Shown here piece by piece: positions 1-6,366 of a stretch of DNA of 9,414 bases; position 1 is the first letter of the stretch; every line of letters starts with the position of its first letter. Both the position numbers and the translations under genes were made by a program. The stretch comes from CAZJOD01 sp964547525 (GTDB lineage: Bacteria; Bacillota; Clostridia; JAAYHZ01). Location of the stretch: contig CAZJOD010000145.1 of the NCBI GenBank assembly GCA_964547525.1, positions 1 to 9,414 on the forward strand, read 5' to 3'. The notes under the pieces are model-generated. The model saw only the letters and a list, made by a program, of their open reading frames with translations, was not told the origin of the DNA and ran no database searches.

Positions 1-887
1 TCATTATATGGGCGGTAGTTTTAGTAGTCGCGGTAGCTTTATTAGCCGCATTTGCCTTAGGAGGTATTATGAAAAATCCGTTTTCTTTCTCAATTAATTT
101 TGGTTCTGTTGGCAGGTCGGATTATGTGGTCGTTAAAGAACTGGAAGTAGAAGATAATATATCAAGTTTTTATTTAGATTGGATATCAGGTAGTGTGAAT
201 ATCGAAAAAAGCACGAATAATACAATTAAGATAGTTCAAACCGCAGGTGAGAACTTTCCTGATAATGATCTTTTTAAGTCAAAAGTCAATAACGGAAAAC
301 TAACCGTAACTGATGGCAGAAAAGGTACTATAAATATTGGGTTTAAAGTAGATCGTGGTACGGATATAACTGTCTATCTACCCGAAAAAGTATTTGACAC
401 AATTGATATAAGCTGTGTTAGTTCGGGTGTTTCGGCTGAGGATCTAAAAGCTGACAACTTTTACATTAATACTGTTTCAGGTGCAATAAGAGCATCCGGT
501 GAATTTAATGTTGTTAAACTGGAATCGGTTAGCGGTGCTATAAAAAGTGACATCATAAACGGTAAAACAGGAATATTTAAGACGACATCAGGTGGTGTTT
601 CGGTTACAGGTGATTTTTCGGATTTTACTATGGAAACCGTAAGTGGGGGCATTAAAGCGCAGCTTGAAAAAATACCCGATAAGCTCAGATCAAGTGCGGT
701 ATCCGGTAAAATTACATTAATACTTCCTGAAAACGACGGTTTTACAATGGATTTCAGTAAGGTGTCAGGTAACTTGAGAAGTGATTTCGCATTGACAATA
801 ACAGGAAATAAGCACGTATACAAGAACGGGGAAGCAAGATTTTCTGTAAGTACCGTAAGTGGCAATTTAGAATTAGTTAAAGGATAA
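1..887 (+). CDS. DUF4097-family beta-repeat membrane-anchored protein (5' end outside window)
   Basis: The frame is open to the left edge of the window. The 22 codons before the ATG at 69 read I-I-W and then an almost unbroken run of V/A/L residues ending in A-L-G-G. That is a transmembrane helix, so the true start probably lies upstream. After the helix, the protein has nine or so repeats of about 20-35 residues centred on a VSG or SSG turn (ISGSV, SSGVS, VSGAI twice, SGGVS, VSGGI, VSGKI, VSGNL twice). This is the DUF4097 pattern, predicted to fold as a beta-solenoid outside the membrane. The family often sits next to PadR/DUF1700 or PspC-type envelope-stress genes, but that neighbour would be off the window. 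The biochemical role is unknown. An AGGAGG at 59-64 lies 4 nt before the ATG at 69, so an internal start is possible, though those bases also encode L-G-G. Family is likely; exact start is unknown. Confidence 0.85.
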   Translation, partial: IIWAVVLVVAVALLAAFALGGIMKNPFSFSINFGSVGRSDYVVVKELEVEDNISSFYLDWISGSVNIEKSTNNTIKIVQTAGENFPDNDLFKSKVNNGKLTVTDGRKGTINIGFKVDRGTDITVYLPEKVFDTIDISCVSSGVSAEDLKADNFYINTVSGAIRASGEFNVVKLESVSGAIKSDIINGKTGIFKTTSGGVSVTGDFSDFTMETVSGGIKAQLEKIPDKLRSSAVSGKITLILPENDGFTMDFSKVSGNLRSDFALTITGNKHVYKNGEARFSVSTVSGNLELVKG

Positions 888-922
888 GGATCCGCTATAT
901 ATGGTAATACAATTTATTAAGA

Positions 923-957
923 GCCGTGGGTTAAAATTTAACCTGACGGCTTTTTTT
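923..957 (+). terminator. Intrinsic terminator after the DUF4097 gene
   Basis: GCCGT (923-927) pairs with ACGGC (946-950) and GGTTAA (929-934) pairs with TTAACC (938-943), with a small bulge between the two stems and a 3-nt loop. Seven T residues follow directly. It ends the upstream unit 36 bp after the stop codon and separates it from the next gene. Confidence 0.9.
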
Positions 958-958
958 A

Positions 959-967
959 TGATATACT
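959..967 (+). promoter_or_regulatory. Candidate extended -10 promoter for the UroD-like / rfbA pair
   Basis: TG-A-TATACT is an extended -10 element starting at the end of the preceding T-run. It would start RNA near 974, giving a leader of about 44 nt. No good -35 is visible, because the expected position falls inside the terminator stem. The call rests on the -10 and on the need for a promoter after a terminator. Confidence 0.35.
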
Positions 968-1017
968 TTTTATACCGTTACTAAAACTGTTATAAATCAT
1001 TGAACCCGGAGGTCATT

Positions 1018-1977
1018 ATGAAAGATATTTATAGAGCTATGAAATTTGAGCACCCGGACACTATTCCTGTAAGTTTGTGGTGTTTACCTGCGACTTGGGC
1101 AAAGTATAGATCAGATTTGAGTGACATTGCATTGCGACATCCTTTGCTTTTTCCGGGACATGACAAGGATAGTGTTAATTATGACGCCAAGCCCGAATCG
1201 TATAAAGCCGGAACATTTACCGACGCTTGGGGGTGTGTATGGAGTAATATGTATGACGGGATGGAATCGATCGTAACAGGACATCCATACCCAACAAGGG
1301 AATCCGTACGAAATATAAAAGCACCTGAAATAGATATAGGTACACCTCACGGGTTTATGTTTTTAAGATTGTTTGATCTGAGAGGTTTTGAAGATCTGAT
1401 GATTGACTTCGCCGAAGAACCTGAAGAATTGCAAATGATGATCGATACCGTACTTAATTATAACTTAAGACAGACAGAAATAATGTTGAAAAAGAATAAA
1501 TCCAAGCTGGTATCTTTCGGAGACGATAACGGAATGCAGCACAGTTTACCTATAAGCCCCGCTATGTGGCGAAAATATATTAAACCTTGTTATATGAAAA
1601 TATTTATGCTTTGTCGAAATGACGACCGATATGTATATATGCATACCGACGGTTGTATTTATGAAGTCATTCCGGATTTCATTGAATGCGGAGTAAATAT
1701 AATAAATCCACAATTTAGGGCAAACGGGTTGGATAATTTAATAAAGACATGTAAGGATAAAGTTTGTGTAGATCTTGATCTGGACCGTCAGTTGTTTCCT
1801 TTTTGTTCTCCGGCTGATATAGATGATCATGTTCGAGAAGTTGTTGATAAACTCGGTTCGCCTAAAGGCGGCCTAATGTTGAAGGCTGAAGCCGGACCGG
1901 ATGTTTCGCTGGAAAACATAGAAGCCGTATGTAACACATTGGAAAAGTACAGACTGTATTACAGTAATTTTAGATAG
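1018..1977 (+). CDS. Uroporphyrinogen decarboxylase (URO-D) superfamily protein, methyltransferase-like branch
   Basis: The start is taken at ATG 1018 because GGAGG (1008-1012) sits 5 nt upstream; a TTG at 1000 in the same frame lacks a site. The product is 319 residues. Its landmarks match the divergent URO-D-fold proteins rather than HemE: SFGDDNGMQ (from residue 166) followed by LPISPAMWRKYIKP, then HTDG (His209) followed by V-I-P-D-F-I-E-C-G-V-N-I-I-N-P-Q, and a C-terminal D-L-D-L-D-R-Q stretch. The HemE motif with its substrate-binding arginines (RQAGRYLPEY type) is absent from the N-terminus. In the known relatives (MtaA, CmuA, MtbA) this fold moves methyl groups between corrinoid or thiol carriers, but many clostridial members have no assigned reaction. 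No corrinoid protein is encoded nearby. The gene ends 13 bp before rfbA, and its stop overlaps the rfbA ribosome binding site, so the two are probably co-transcribed. Substrate unknown. Confidence 0.85.
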   Translation: MKDIYRAMKFEHPDTIPVSLWCLPATWAKYRSDLSDIALRHPLLFPGHDKDSVNYDAKPESYKAGTFTDAWGCVWSNMYDGMESIVTGHPYPTRESVRNIKAPEIDIGTPHGFMFLRLFDLRGFEDLMIDFAEEPEELQMMIDTVLNYNLRQTEIMLKKNKSKLVSFGDDNGMQHSLPISPAMWRKYIKPCYMKIFMLCRNDDRYVYMHTDGCIYEVIPDFIECGVNIINPQFRANGLDNLIKTCKDKVCVDLDLDRQLFPFCSPADIDDHVREVVDKLGSPKGGLMLKAEAGPDVSLENIEAVCNTLEKYRLYYSNFR

Positions 1978-1990
1978 GAGATAAATTCTT

Positions 1991-2902
1991 ATGATGAAAG
2001 GAATTATCTTGGCAGGTGGGTATGGAACAAGGCTGTATCCTTTGACAATGATCACAAGTAAGCAGTTATTACCGGTATATGATAAACCCATGATCTATTA
2101 TCCGCTTTCTACTTTAATGCTTGCACAAATAAGAGATATATTAATAATTACAACACCAAATGACTTACCAAACTTTAAAAAGCTTTTAGGCGACGGAAGT
2201 CAATTCGGTGTAAAAATATCGTATAAAGAACAGCCTTTCCCTGAAGGACTTGCCCAAGCTTTTATAATAGGAGAAGAATTTATTGAAGACAATTGCTGTG
2301 CTTTGATATTAGGTGATAATATATTTTACGGAAACGGTCTTACCACGCTATTAAAGAAAGCCGCCAATAGCGCGTATAACGGAAAAGCTACTATATTCGG
2401 ATATTATGTAAATGACCCTGAACGTTTCGGGGTGGTTGAATTTGACGAGAACACCAATGTAATATCAATTGAAGAAAAACCGAAACAACCTAAATCAAAT
2501 TATTGTATAACCGGTTTATATTTTTATGATAATAAAGTGATAGAGTACGCCAAAAGTGTTAAACCGTCGGTAAGAGGTGAACTTGAGATTACCGATATTA
2601 ATAGTATTTATTTACACGATAAATCATTAAATGTTCAAATTTTAGGAAGAGGATATGCATGGCTGGATACCGGTACTATAGACAGTTTGGTTGACGCTAC
2701 TGAGTTTATTCAAATGTTAGAAAAAAGACAAGGAATAAAAATATCCGCTCCTGAAGAGATTGCTTATATAAACGGATGGATCGATAGTCAAACTATATTA
2801 TTGTCAGCGCAAAGATATGGAAATTCTCCTTATGGTGAGCACCTTAGGCATGTAGCCGAGGGAAAAATAAAGTATTTGAAAGATATGCCACGTAACGAAT
2901 AA
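1991..2902 (+). CDS. rfbA: Glucose-1-phosphate thymidylyltransferase (RmlA)
   Basis: This enzyme couples dTTP and glucose-1-phosphate to dTDP-glucose plus pyrophosphate, the first step of dTDP-L-rhamnose and other dTDP-sugars, in the cytoplasm. The 303-residue protein is full length and carries the expected signatures: LAGGYGTRLYPLT near the N-terminus (nucleotide loop), KQLLPVYDKPMIYYPLS, GDNIFYG (residues 108-114, metal-binding Asp), EEKPKQPKSN (from 161), GLYFYD, RGELEITDIN and WLDTGT (224-229, second metal-binding Asp). AGGAG at 1976-1980 lies 10 nt before ATG 1991; a second ATG at 1994 would give the more usual MKGIILAGG start but is spaced less well. rmlB, rmlC and rmlD are not in the window, so the remaining rhamnose genes must be elsewhere or the dTDP-glucose has another use. 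It appears co-transcribed with the upstream URO-D-like gene, and is convergent with the LCP gene downstream. Confidence 0.96.
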   Translation: MMKGIILAGGYGTRLYPLTMITSKQLLPVYDKPMIYYPLSTLMLAQIRDILIITTPNDLPNFKKLLGDGSQFGVKISYKEQPFPEGLAQAFIIGEEFIEDNCCALILGDNIFYGNGLTTLLKKAANSAYNGKATIFGYYVNDPERFGVVEFDENTNVISIEEKPKQPKSNYCITGLYFYDNKVIEYAKSVKPSVRGELEITDINSIYLHDKSLNVQILGRGYAWLDTGTIDSLVDATEFIQMLEKRQGIKISAPEEIAYINGWIDSQTILLSAQRYGNSPYGEHLRHVAEGKIKYLKDMPRNE

Positions 2903-2914
2903 AATATAATTTTA

Positions 2915-3033
2915 ATTTTACTGCGATAACTCACTTACTGTGAACCACAGTGTAATGATACCGTTTAAGCGACATCTTTCCATTTTGTCATTGAAAATAC
3001 CTTCACCTATAAATAAAGCATTTGCAGTAAAAT
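2915..3033. repeat. Inverted-repeat-bounded segment between convergent genes
   Basis: ATTTTACTGC (2915-2924) and GCAGTAAAAT (3024-3033) form a perfect 10-bp inverted repeat around 99 bp. Inside, ACTGTG-AAC-CACAGT (2937-2951) is a perfect 6-bp hairpin. AAAATACCT also occurs twice (2994-3002 and 3029-3037). No T-run follows either hairpin on either strand, so it is not a textbook terminator, and no target-site duplication is clear. It fills the 146 bp between the convergent rfbA and LCP genes. It may be a weak bidirectional terminator, a small non-autonomous element or an RNA fold. Confidence 0.45.
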
Positions 3034-3048
3034 ACCTATTTATTCAAA

Positions 3049-4065
3049 TTACTTGTTCTCATATAGTTTGTCATGTAGTACATTTCTGTTTTTGTGTAAA
3101 TCCGGTTTTATAACATCCATGCCTCGAATTTTTATTGCCTCATAAGACCCCTCAACGGGTATGCGTAGTGTCTCAGGTTCGGTATATTTCATATTCATTA
3201 TTTTCGATACAAGCATAATAATTTCCATATTAGATAAATCAGTAGTAACTAACGGTAGTGTATTGTTTAACATGCTAATAGCTTTTACAGGATTCATTTT
3301 CATAGTTTTATCATAAATAGCTGTCAGTACTTTTCTTTGCCTTTCAGTTCTCTCATAATCACTATTACCTATTTCTCTAATCCTTGAATAAATTAGTGCG
3401 GTTTTTCCACTCATGTGAACCGTACCTGCATTTTTATAGTTTAAATATCTTGCTTCTCTTTGATTTATTTCTACATCGATTCCTCCGATATTGTCTACAA
3501 CAGCCACAAAGCCTTCGAAATCTACAGCTATATTACCATCAATTTGTATTAAAAAGTTTTTTTCTACGGTTTCCTTAAGGAGCTTTATTCCTCCGTATTG
3601 GTATGAAGCATTCAATCTATTACCCTTGTAACCGGGAATTTCAACATACAAATCTCGCATGAAGGATGTGAGCTTAACAGTATTATCCTTTTTATTCAAA
3701 GTGGCTAAAACCATGGCATCCGACCTGCATTCCATTTCATAAGGCCTTCTATCTTGCCCAATCAACATAATATTTATTATTTCTTTACCGTTAAAAGCAT
3801 TATTATCTCCATATGGGAATAAAACAGTAGATACTCCCGGCCCTACCGCTTGTAAACCCGGCTCTAAAACTCCCTCGGCGTTTACCGAATCGACATTTAA
3901 TGATTCATCCATAATTAAGAGCTCATCATATGAGTCCGAAGGTGATTTTTCATATATTTCTCTGTTTATTTTATTTAGGAAGTTATTTATACCTCCAAAA
4001 ATGATAAAAATCAATATGATTGTAAATAAAAAACATATTTTAAGATATTTTGTAAACTTTAGCAT
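3049..4065 (-). CDS. LCP family (LytR-CpsA-Psr) cell-wall glycopolymer ligase
   Basis: LCP proteins transfer undecaprenyl-pyrophosphate-linked polymers (teichoic acids, capsule, secondary wall polysaccharide) onto peptidoglycan outside the membrane. The 338-residue protein has a short cytoplasmic N-terminus, one membrane helix (about residues 10-28), a linker, and then the LCP domain from about residue 96. The conserved blocks are present: NIMLIGQDRR (Asp105, Arg106, Arg107), CRSDAMVLATLN (Arg114, Asp116), LTSFMRDLYVEIPG (Arg137, Asp138), RLNASYQYGG (Arg150), VDNIGGIDVEI, MSGKTALIYSRIR (Arg228, Arg230) and DYERTERQRKVL. These carry the Asp and Arg residues that bind the pyrophosphate and metal in known LCP structures. 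No C-terminal LytR_C domain is seen. AAGGAG (4080-4075 on this strand) lies 9 nt before the start. It is divergent from the solute-binding protein gene and convergent with rfbA. Which polymer it handles is not shown; proximity to rfbA makes a rhamnose-containing polysaccharide a reasonable guess. Confidence 0.93.
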   Translation of the reverse strand: MLKFTKYLKICFLFTIILIFIIFGGINNFLNKINREIYEKSPSDSYDELLIMDESLNVDSVNAEGVLEPGLQAVGPGVSTVLFPYGDNNAFNGKEIINIMLIGQDRRPYEMECRSDAMVLATLNKKDNTVKLTSFMRDLYVEIPGYKGNRLNASYQYGGIKLLKETVEKNFLIQIDGNIAVDFEGFVAVVDNIGGIDVEINQREARYLNYKNAGTVHMSGKTALIYSRIREIGNSDYERTERQRKVLTAIYDKTMKMNPVKAISMLNNTLPLVTTDLSNMEIIMLVSKIMNMKYTEPETLRIPVEGSYEAIKIRGMDVIKPDLHKNRNVLHDKLYENK

Positions 4066-4146
4066 CTATAGTATCTCCTTTTATAGAAGTGTCTGCTTCA
4101 AATAATATTGTTTCATTTATCAATAGAAATATTGTTGAAATTATTA

Positions 4147-4174
4147 TGTATATTTATTATTTGAATTATGACAA
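4147..4174 (-). promoter_or_regulatory. Candidate promoter for the LCP gene
   Basis: Reading on the minus strand, TTGTCA (4174-4169), 16 bp, then TATACA (4152-4147). It lies 82 bp upstream of the LCP start. The -10 is only a partial match, and other AT-rich hexamers nearby could serve instead. Confidence 0.3.
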
Positions 4175-4192
4175 GAATGAATACGGTCATAA
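4166..4192. promoter_or_regulatory. Inverted repeat, possible operator between divergent LCP and solute-binding protein genes
   Basis: TTATGAC (4166-4172) and GTCATAA (4186-4192) are perfect 7-bp inverted repeats with a 13-nt spacer, putting the half-site centres 20 bp (two helical turns) apart. The repeat overlaps the candidate LCP -35. That geometry suits a dimeric DNA-binding protein. The right half is part of GGTCATAAAT, which recurs at 6256-6265 before the ROK gene. Confidence 0.4.
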
Positions 4193-4290
4193 ATATTGTA
4201 TTTATTATAAGAAATAAATAAAAATACCAAGGTTAATTATAGAATATTTATAAAAAAATAATAATTAATGGTAAAAATTAAGATAATTAA

Positions 4291-4299
4291 TGATATAAT
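4291..4299 (+). promoter_or_regulatory. Extended -10 promoter for the solute-binding protein gene
   Basis: TG-A-TATAAT is a perfect -10 with an upstream TG, 33 bp before the start codon. It predicts an RNA start near 4306 and a leader of about 27 nt that includes GGGAGGA at 4320-4326. No clear -35 is visible in the A/T-only sequence upstream, as is common with extended -10 promoters. Confidence 0.55.
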
Positions 4300-4332
4300 T
4301 ATTAAATAATATATATTAAGGGAGGATACATA

Positions 4333-6141
4333 ATGAGGAAGAGACTTATATGTATTTTGGTATTTGTGGCGATCTTATTTAGTTTTACAGCATGTGTGAA
4401 AGACTCCGATTCAAATAAGAAAAACGAGATAGACAGTGATAACCCGTTTGAAAAACACCATGTAGTTACTTATCTTACGCGTTTTTGTCACAACTATGTA
4501 GAAGGCAGATGGGATGAATTGGAATTGGAAGAGAAGTTCAATATCGATTTGCAGGTTTGGAATGTAGATGCATATGATACCGAGCAAGTTATGATGATGG
4601 TTGCTGCGGGCGATTGGGCGGATACAGGCTATGTTAATCGATTTGATCCGGTAGCTGCATATGGAGAAGGTTTAACTAGAAGTATTTCTCTGGATACAAT
4701 AAAAAATCATTTGCCTGAGTATTATGCATTACTGGAAGCTAACCCTATAGGCTTTTTATTCAACAAAATAGAAGACCAAGATGATATGTATTACGGATTG
4801 TCTTTTAGTTATGCGGCTAATAACTATTGGTACAACGTAAATTGTTTTCGCTTGGACTGGTTGGAGAGTATAGGTTATAGCTTTAATGATCTCGAAGAGA
4901 TTAAATTCCAACATGAAGGATTGAAAGCTAGAAACACAGGTATAATGTACCTGTCAAACAGGGTTATTACATATGATGAGTTCCTGGATATTATGCAACA
5001 ATTTTCAGAAGGTGATCCTGATAAAAACGGAGTTGATGACACTTTCGGTTCGTTATGGCCTTTGGATCATCCTACATATGGTAGCCATTGGTCGGATATT
5101 TATACGGGTATGTTCGGGTTCACCTGCAACAACGGAAGATGGGGACCGGATACATGGTTGTATTATGATGAAGCTACCGGTAATTATGTACCTTCACATG
5201 CAACCGGTATGTGGAGAGACTTTTTGGTTTTCATAAGTGAAATGTTTAAAAAGGGATATATGCAACATATGCCTAACATTTCGGGAACCGGAAACTTTAC
5301 AAATAATTTTTATGGAAATTTAAACACCGGTAAATATGGACATTTTCCTTTGGATACGTTAAATAATATGAATCCAAATTCTCCCGACAGTATGTACAGA
5401 GTTCCGGGGGGAATATTGGAGAATAACCCGGAGGCTAAGTTTGTTATTGTACCGGCTGTACTAGGACCGGATGGAGTCGGTGGTAATTGCAGGTATGTTA
5501 CCGCACCTTTCCGTGACGGTATGTGGGGAACATGGACCTTCGGATCAACTGCCGATGATGAAAAATTAGAACGTATCTTAGCAATGATGCGTTATACACA
5601 CTTTACGGATGAAGGATATTACCGATATTATTACGGTATTGAAAATGTTCATTATAAATGGTCGGGTGAACCGTATAACAGTTCGGTTATAACGACACCT
5701 ATTGATAAGATACCGCTAAAATATAGGTCCGGTGATGCCATTCAAGCTATTTTTGCAACAGATAAGTTTTTAAAAGATTTTAAAAAATGGTCAATGGTTA
5801 GTGACTGGTTCTTCCAATTGGTTGAATACCAAATTGAAAATGAATGGTATATGAAATATACTTTAGAACCTGACAAACTGACAACCAGACTATATATGGG
5901 TAATGCGATGTATAAAGAATATATCGATTTACGAAATGAAATTATTAATGATGTGCATGTTGTAGCAGATAATTTCAGAGATAAGGCGTTTAAAGGTGAG
6001 TTAGCCGATATTAATGCGGAATGGAGTAACTATATCGATACTTTGTATCGTGCAGGTTTAGATAAATTTATTGAAATATTCAATCGAGAAGAATTTGGTA
6101 AATATATCATTGACAGATCCTCTCTTTATACCTACGAATAA
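4333..6141 (+). CDS. ABC-transporter extracellular solute-binding lipoprotein (large LplA/YtcQ-like type)
   Basis: The N-terminus (MRKRL, a hydrophobic core, then SFTAC with Cys21) is a lipoprotein signal peptide. The mature 582-residue protein should be tethered by lipid to the outer face of the membrane and bind a solute, probably an oligosaccharide, for an ABC importer. Family features are the early E-E-K-F-N-I-D-L segment followed by M-M-M-V-A-A-G-D-W-A-D, and DPDKNGVDDT at residues 228-237. The latter is the calcium-loop pattern (D-x-D-x-N-G-x-x-D) common in long solute-binding proteins of the LplA/YtcQ/AlgQ kind. The many Trp and Tyr residues fit sugar stacking. Length near 600 residues is typical for this group and well above the 400-450 of MalE-type proteins. 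GGGAGGA lies 6 nt before ATG. A strong terminator follows at once and no permease or ATPase gene adjoins, so partner membrane subunits must be elsewhere. Ligand unknown. Confidence 0.92.
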   Translation: MRKRLICILVFVAILFSFTACVKDSDSNKKNEIDSDNPFEKHHVVTYLTRFCHNYVEGRWDELELEEKFNIDLQVWNVDAYDTEQVMMMVAAGDWADTGYVNRFDPVAAYGEGLTRSISLDTIKNHLPEYYALLEANPIGFLFNKIEDQDDMYYGLSFSYAANNYWYNVNCFRLDWLESIGYSFNDLEEIKFQHEGLKARNTGIMYLSNRVITYDEFLDIMQQFSEGDPDKNGVDDTFGSLWPLDHPTYGSHWSDIYTGMFGFTCNNGRWGPDTWLYYDEATGNYVPSHATGMWRDFLVFISEMFKKGYMQHMPNISGTGNFTNNFYGNLNTGKYGHFPLDTLNNMNPNSPDSMYRVPGGILENNPEAKFVIVPAVLGPDGVGGNCRYVTAPFRDGMWGTWTFGSTADDEKLERILAMMRYTHFTDEGYYRYYYGIENVHYKWSGEPYNSSVITTPIDKIPLKYRSGDAIQAIFATDKFLKDFKKWSMVSDWFFQLVEYQIENEWYMKYTLEPDKLTTRLYMGNAMYKEYIDLRNEIINDVHVVADNFRDKAFKGELADINAEWSNYIDTLYRAGLDKFIEIFNREEFGKYIIDRSSLYTYE

Positions 6142-6151
6142 TGTATACTTT

Positions 6152-6183
6152 AAAAAGGCTGTCCTGAGGGACAGCCTTTTTTT
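6152..6183 (+). terminator. Strong intrinsic terminator after the solute-binding protein gene
   Basis: AAAAAGGCTGTCC (6152-6164) pairs perfectly with GGACAGCCTTTTT (6169-6181) around a TGAG loop, and the 3' T-run continues to 6183. It lies 10 bp after the stop. The A-run opposite the T-run could let it work on the other strand as well, but no minus-strand gene needs it. Confidence 0.95.
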
Positions 6184-6197
6184 GAAAAATTTAATTA

Positions 6198-6234
6198 TCA
6201 GTTTAATAGATCAAACTGTTTTATATAAAACTGA
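6198..6234. promoter_or_regulatory. Overlapping inverted repeats upstream of the ROK gene
   Basis: TCAGTTT (6198-6204) can pair with AAACTG (6213-6218) or, over 7 bp, with AAACTGA (6228-6234). One half-site thus faces two copies of its partner 15 bp apart. It lies upstream of the candidate ROK promoter, where an operator might be expected. No T-run follows, so it is not a terminator. Function is inferred from symmetry only. Confidence 0.35.
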
Positions 6235-6280
6235 GAATTTAACCTGAGACTAAATGGTCATAAATCAAATAGAAATAGTA

Positions 6281-6310
6281 TTGTAAACTATACTTATAAT
6301 GTAATAATAT
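6281..6310 (+). promoter_or_regulatory. Candidate promoter region for the ROK kinase gene
   Basis: Two partial solutions overlap. TTGTAA (6281-6286) with a 16-bp spacer leads to AATAAT (6303-6308). Alternatively, a perfect TATAAT at 6295-6300 lacks a recognisable -35. Either would start RNA about 50-60 nt before the gene. The sequence does not decide between them. Confidence 0.35.
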
Positions 6311-6366
6311 AAGTTGTAGAAATACTTTATAAAAAATTTAGACACTGTATAACTGAGGAGGATTTA

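Noticed and set aside
461..865. Long open frame on the minus strand across the DUF4097 gene
   Set aside because: The plus strand clearly encodes the VSG repeats; the antisense product has no family features and is a by-product of the repeated codons.
1000..1017. TTG at 1000 as the start of the URO-D-like gene
   Set aside because: The GGAGG at 1008-1012 lies after it and is correctly spaced for ATG 1018; nothing resembling a ribosome binding site precedes the TTG.
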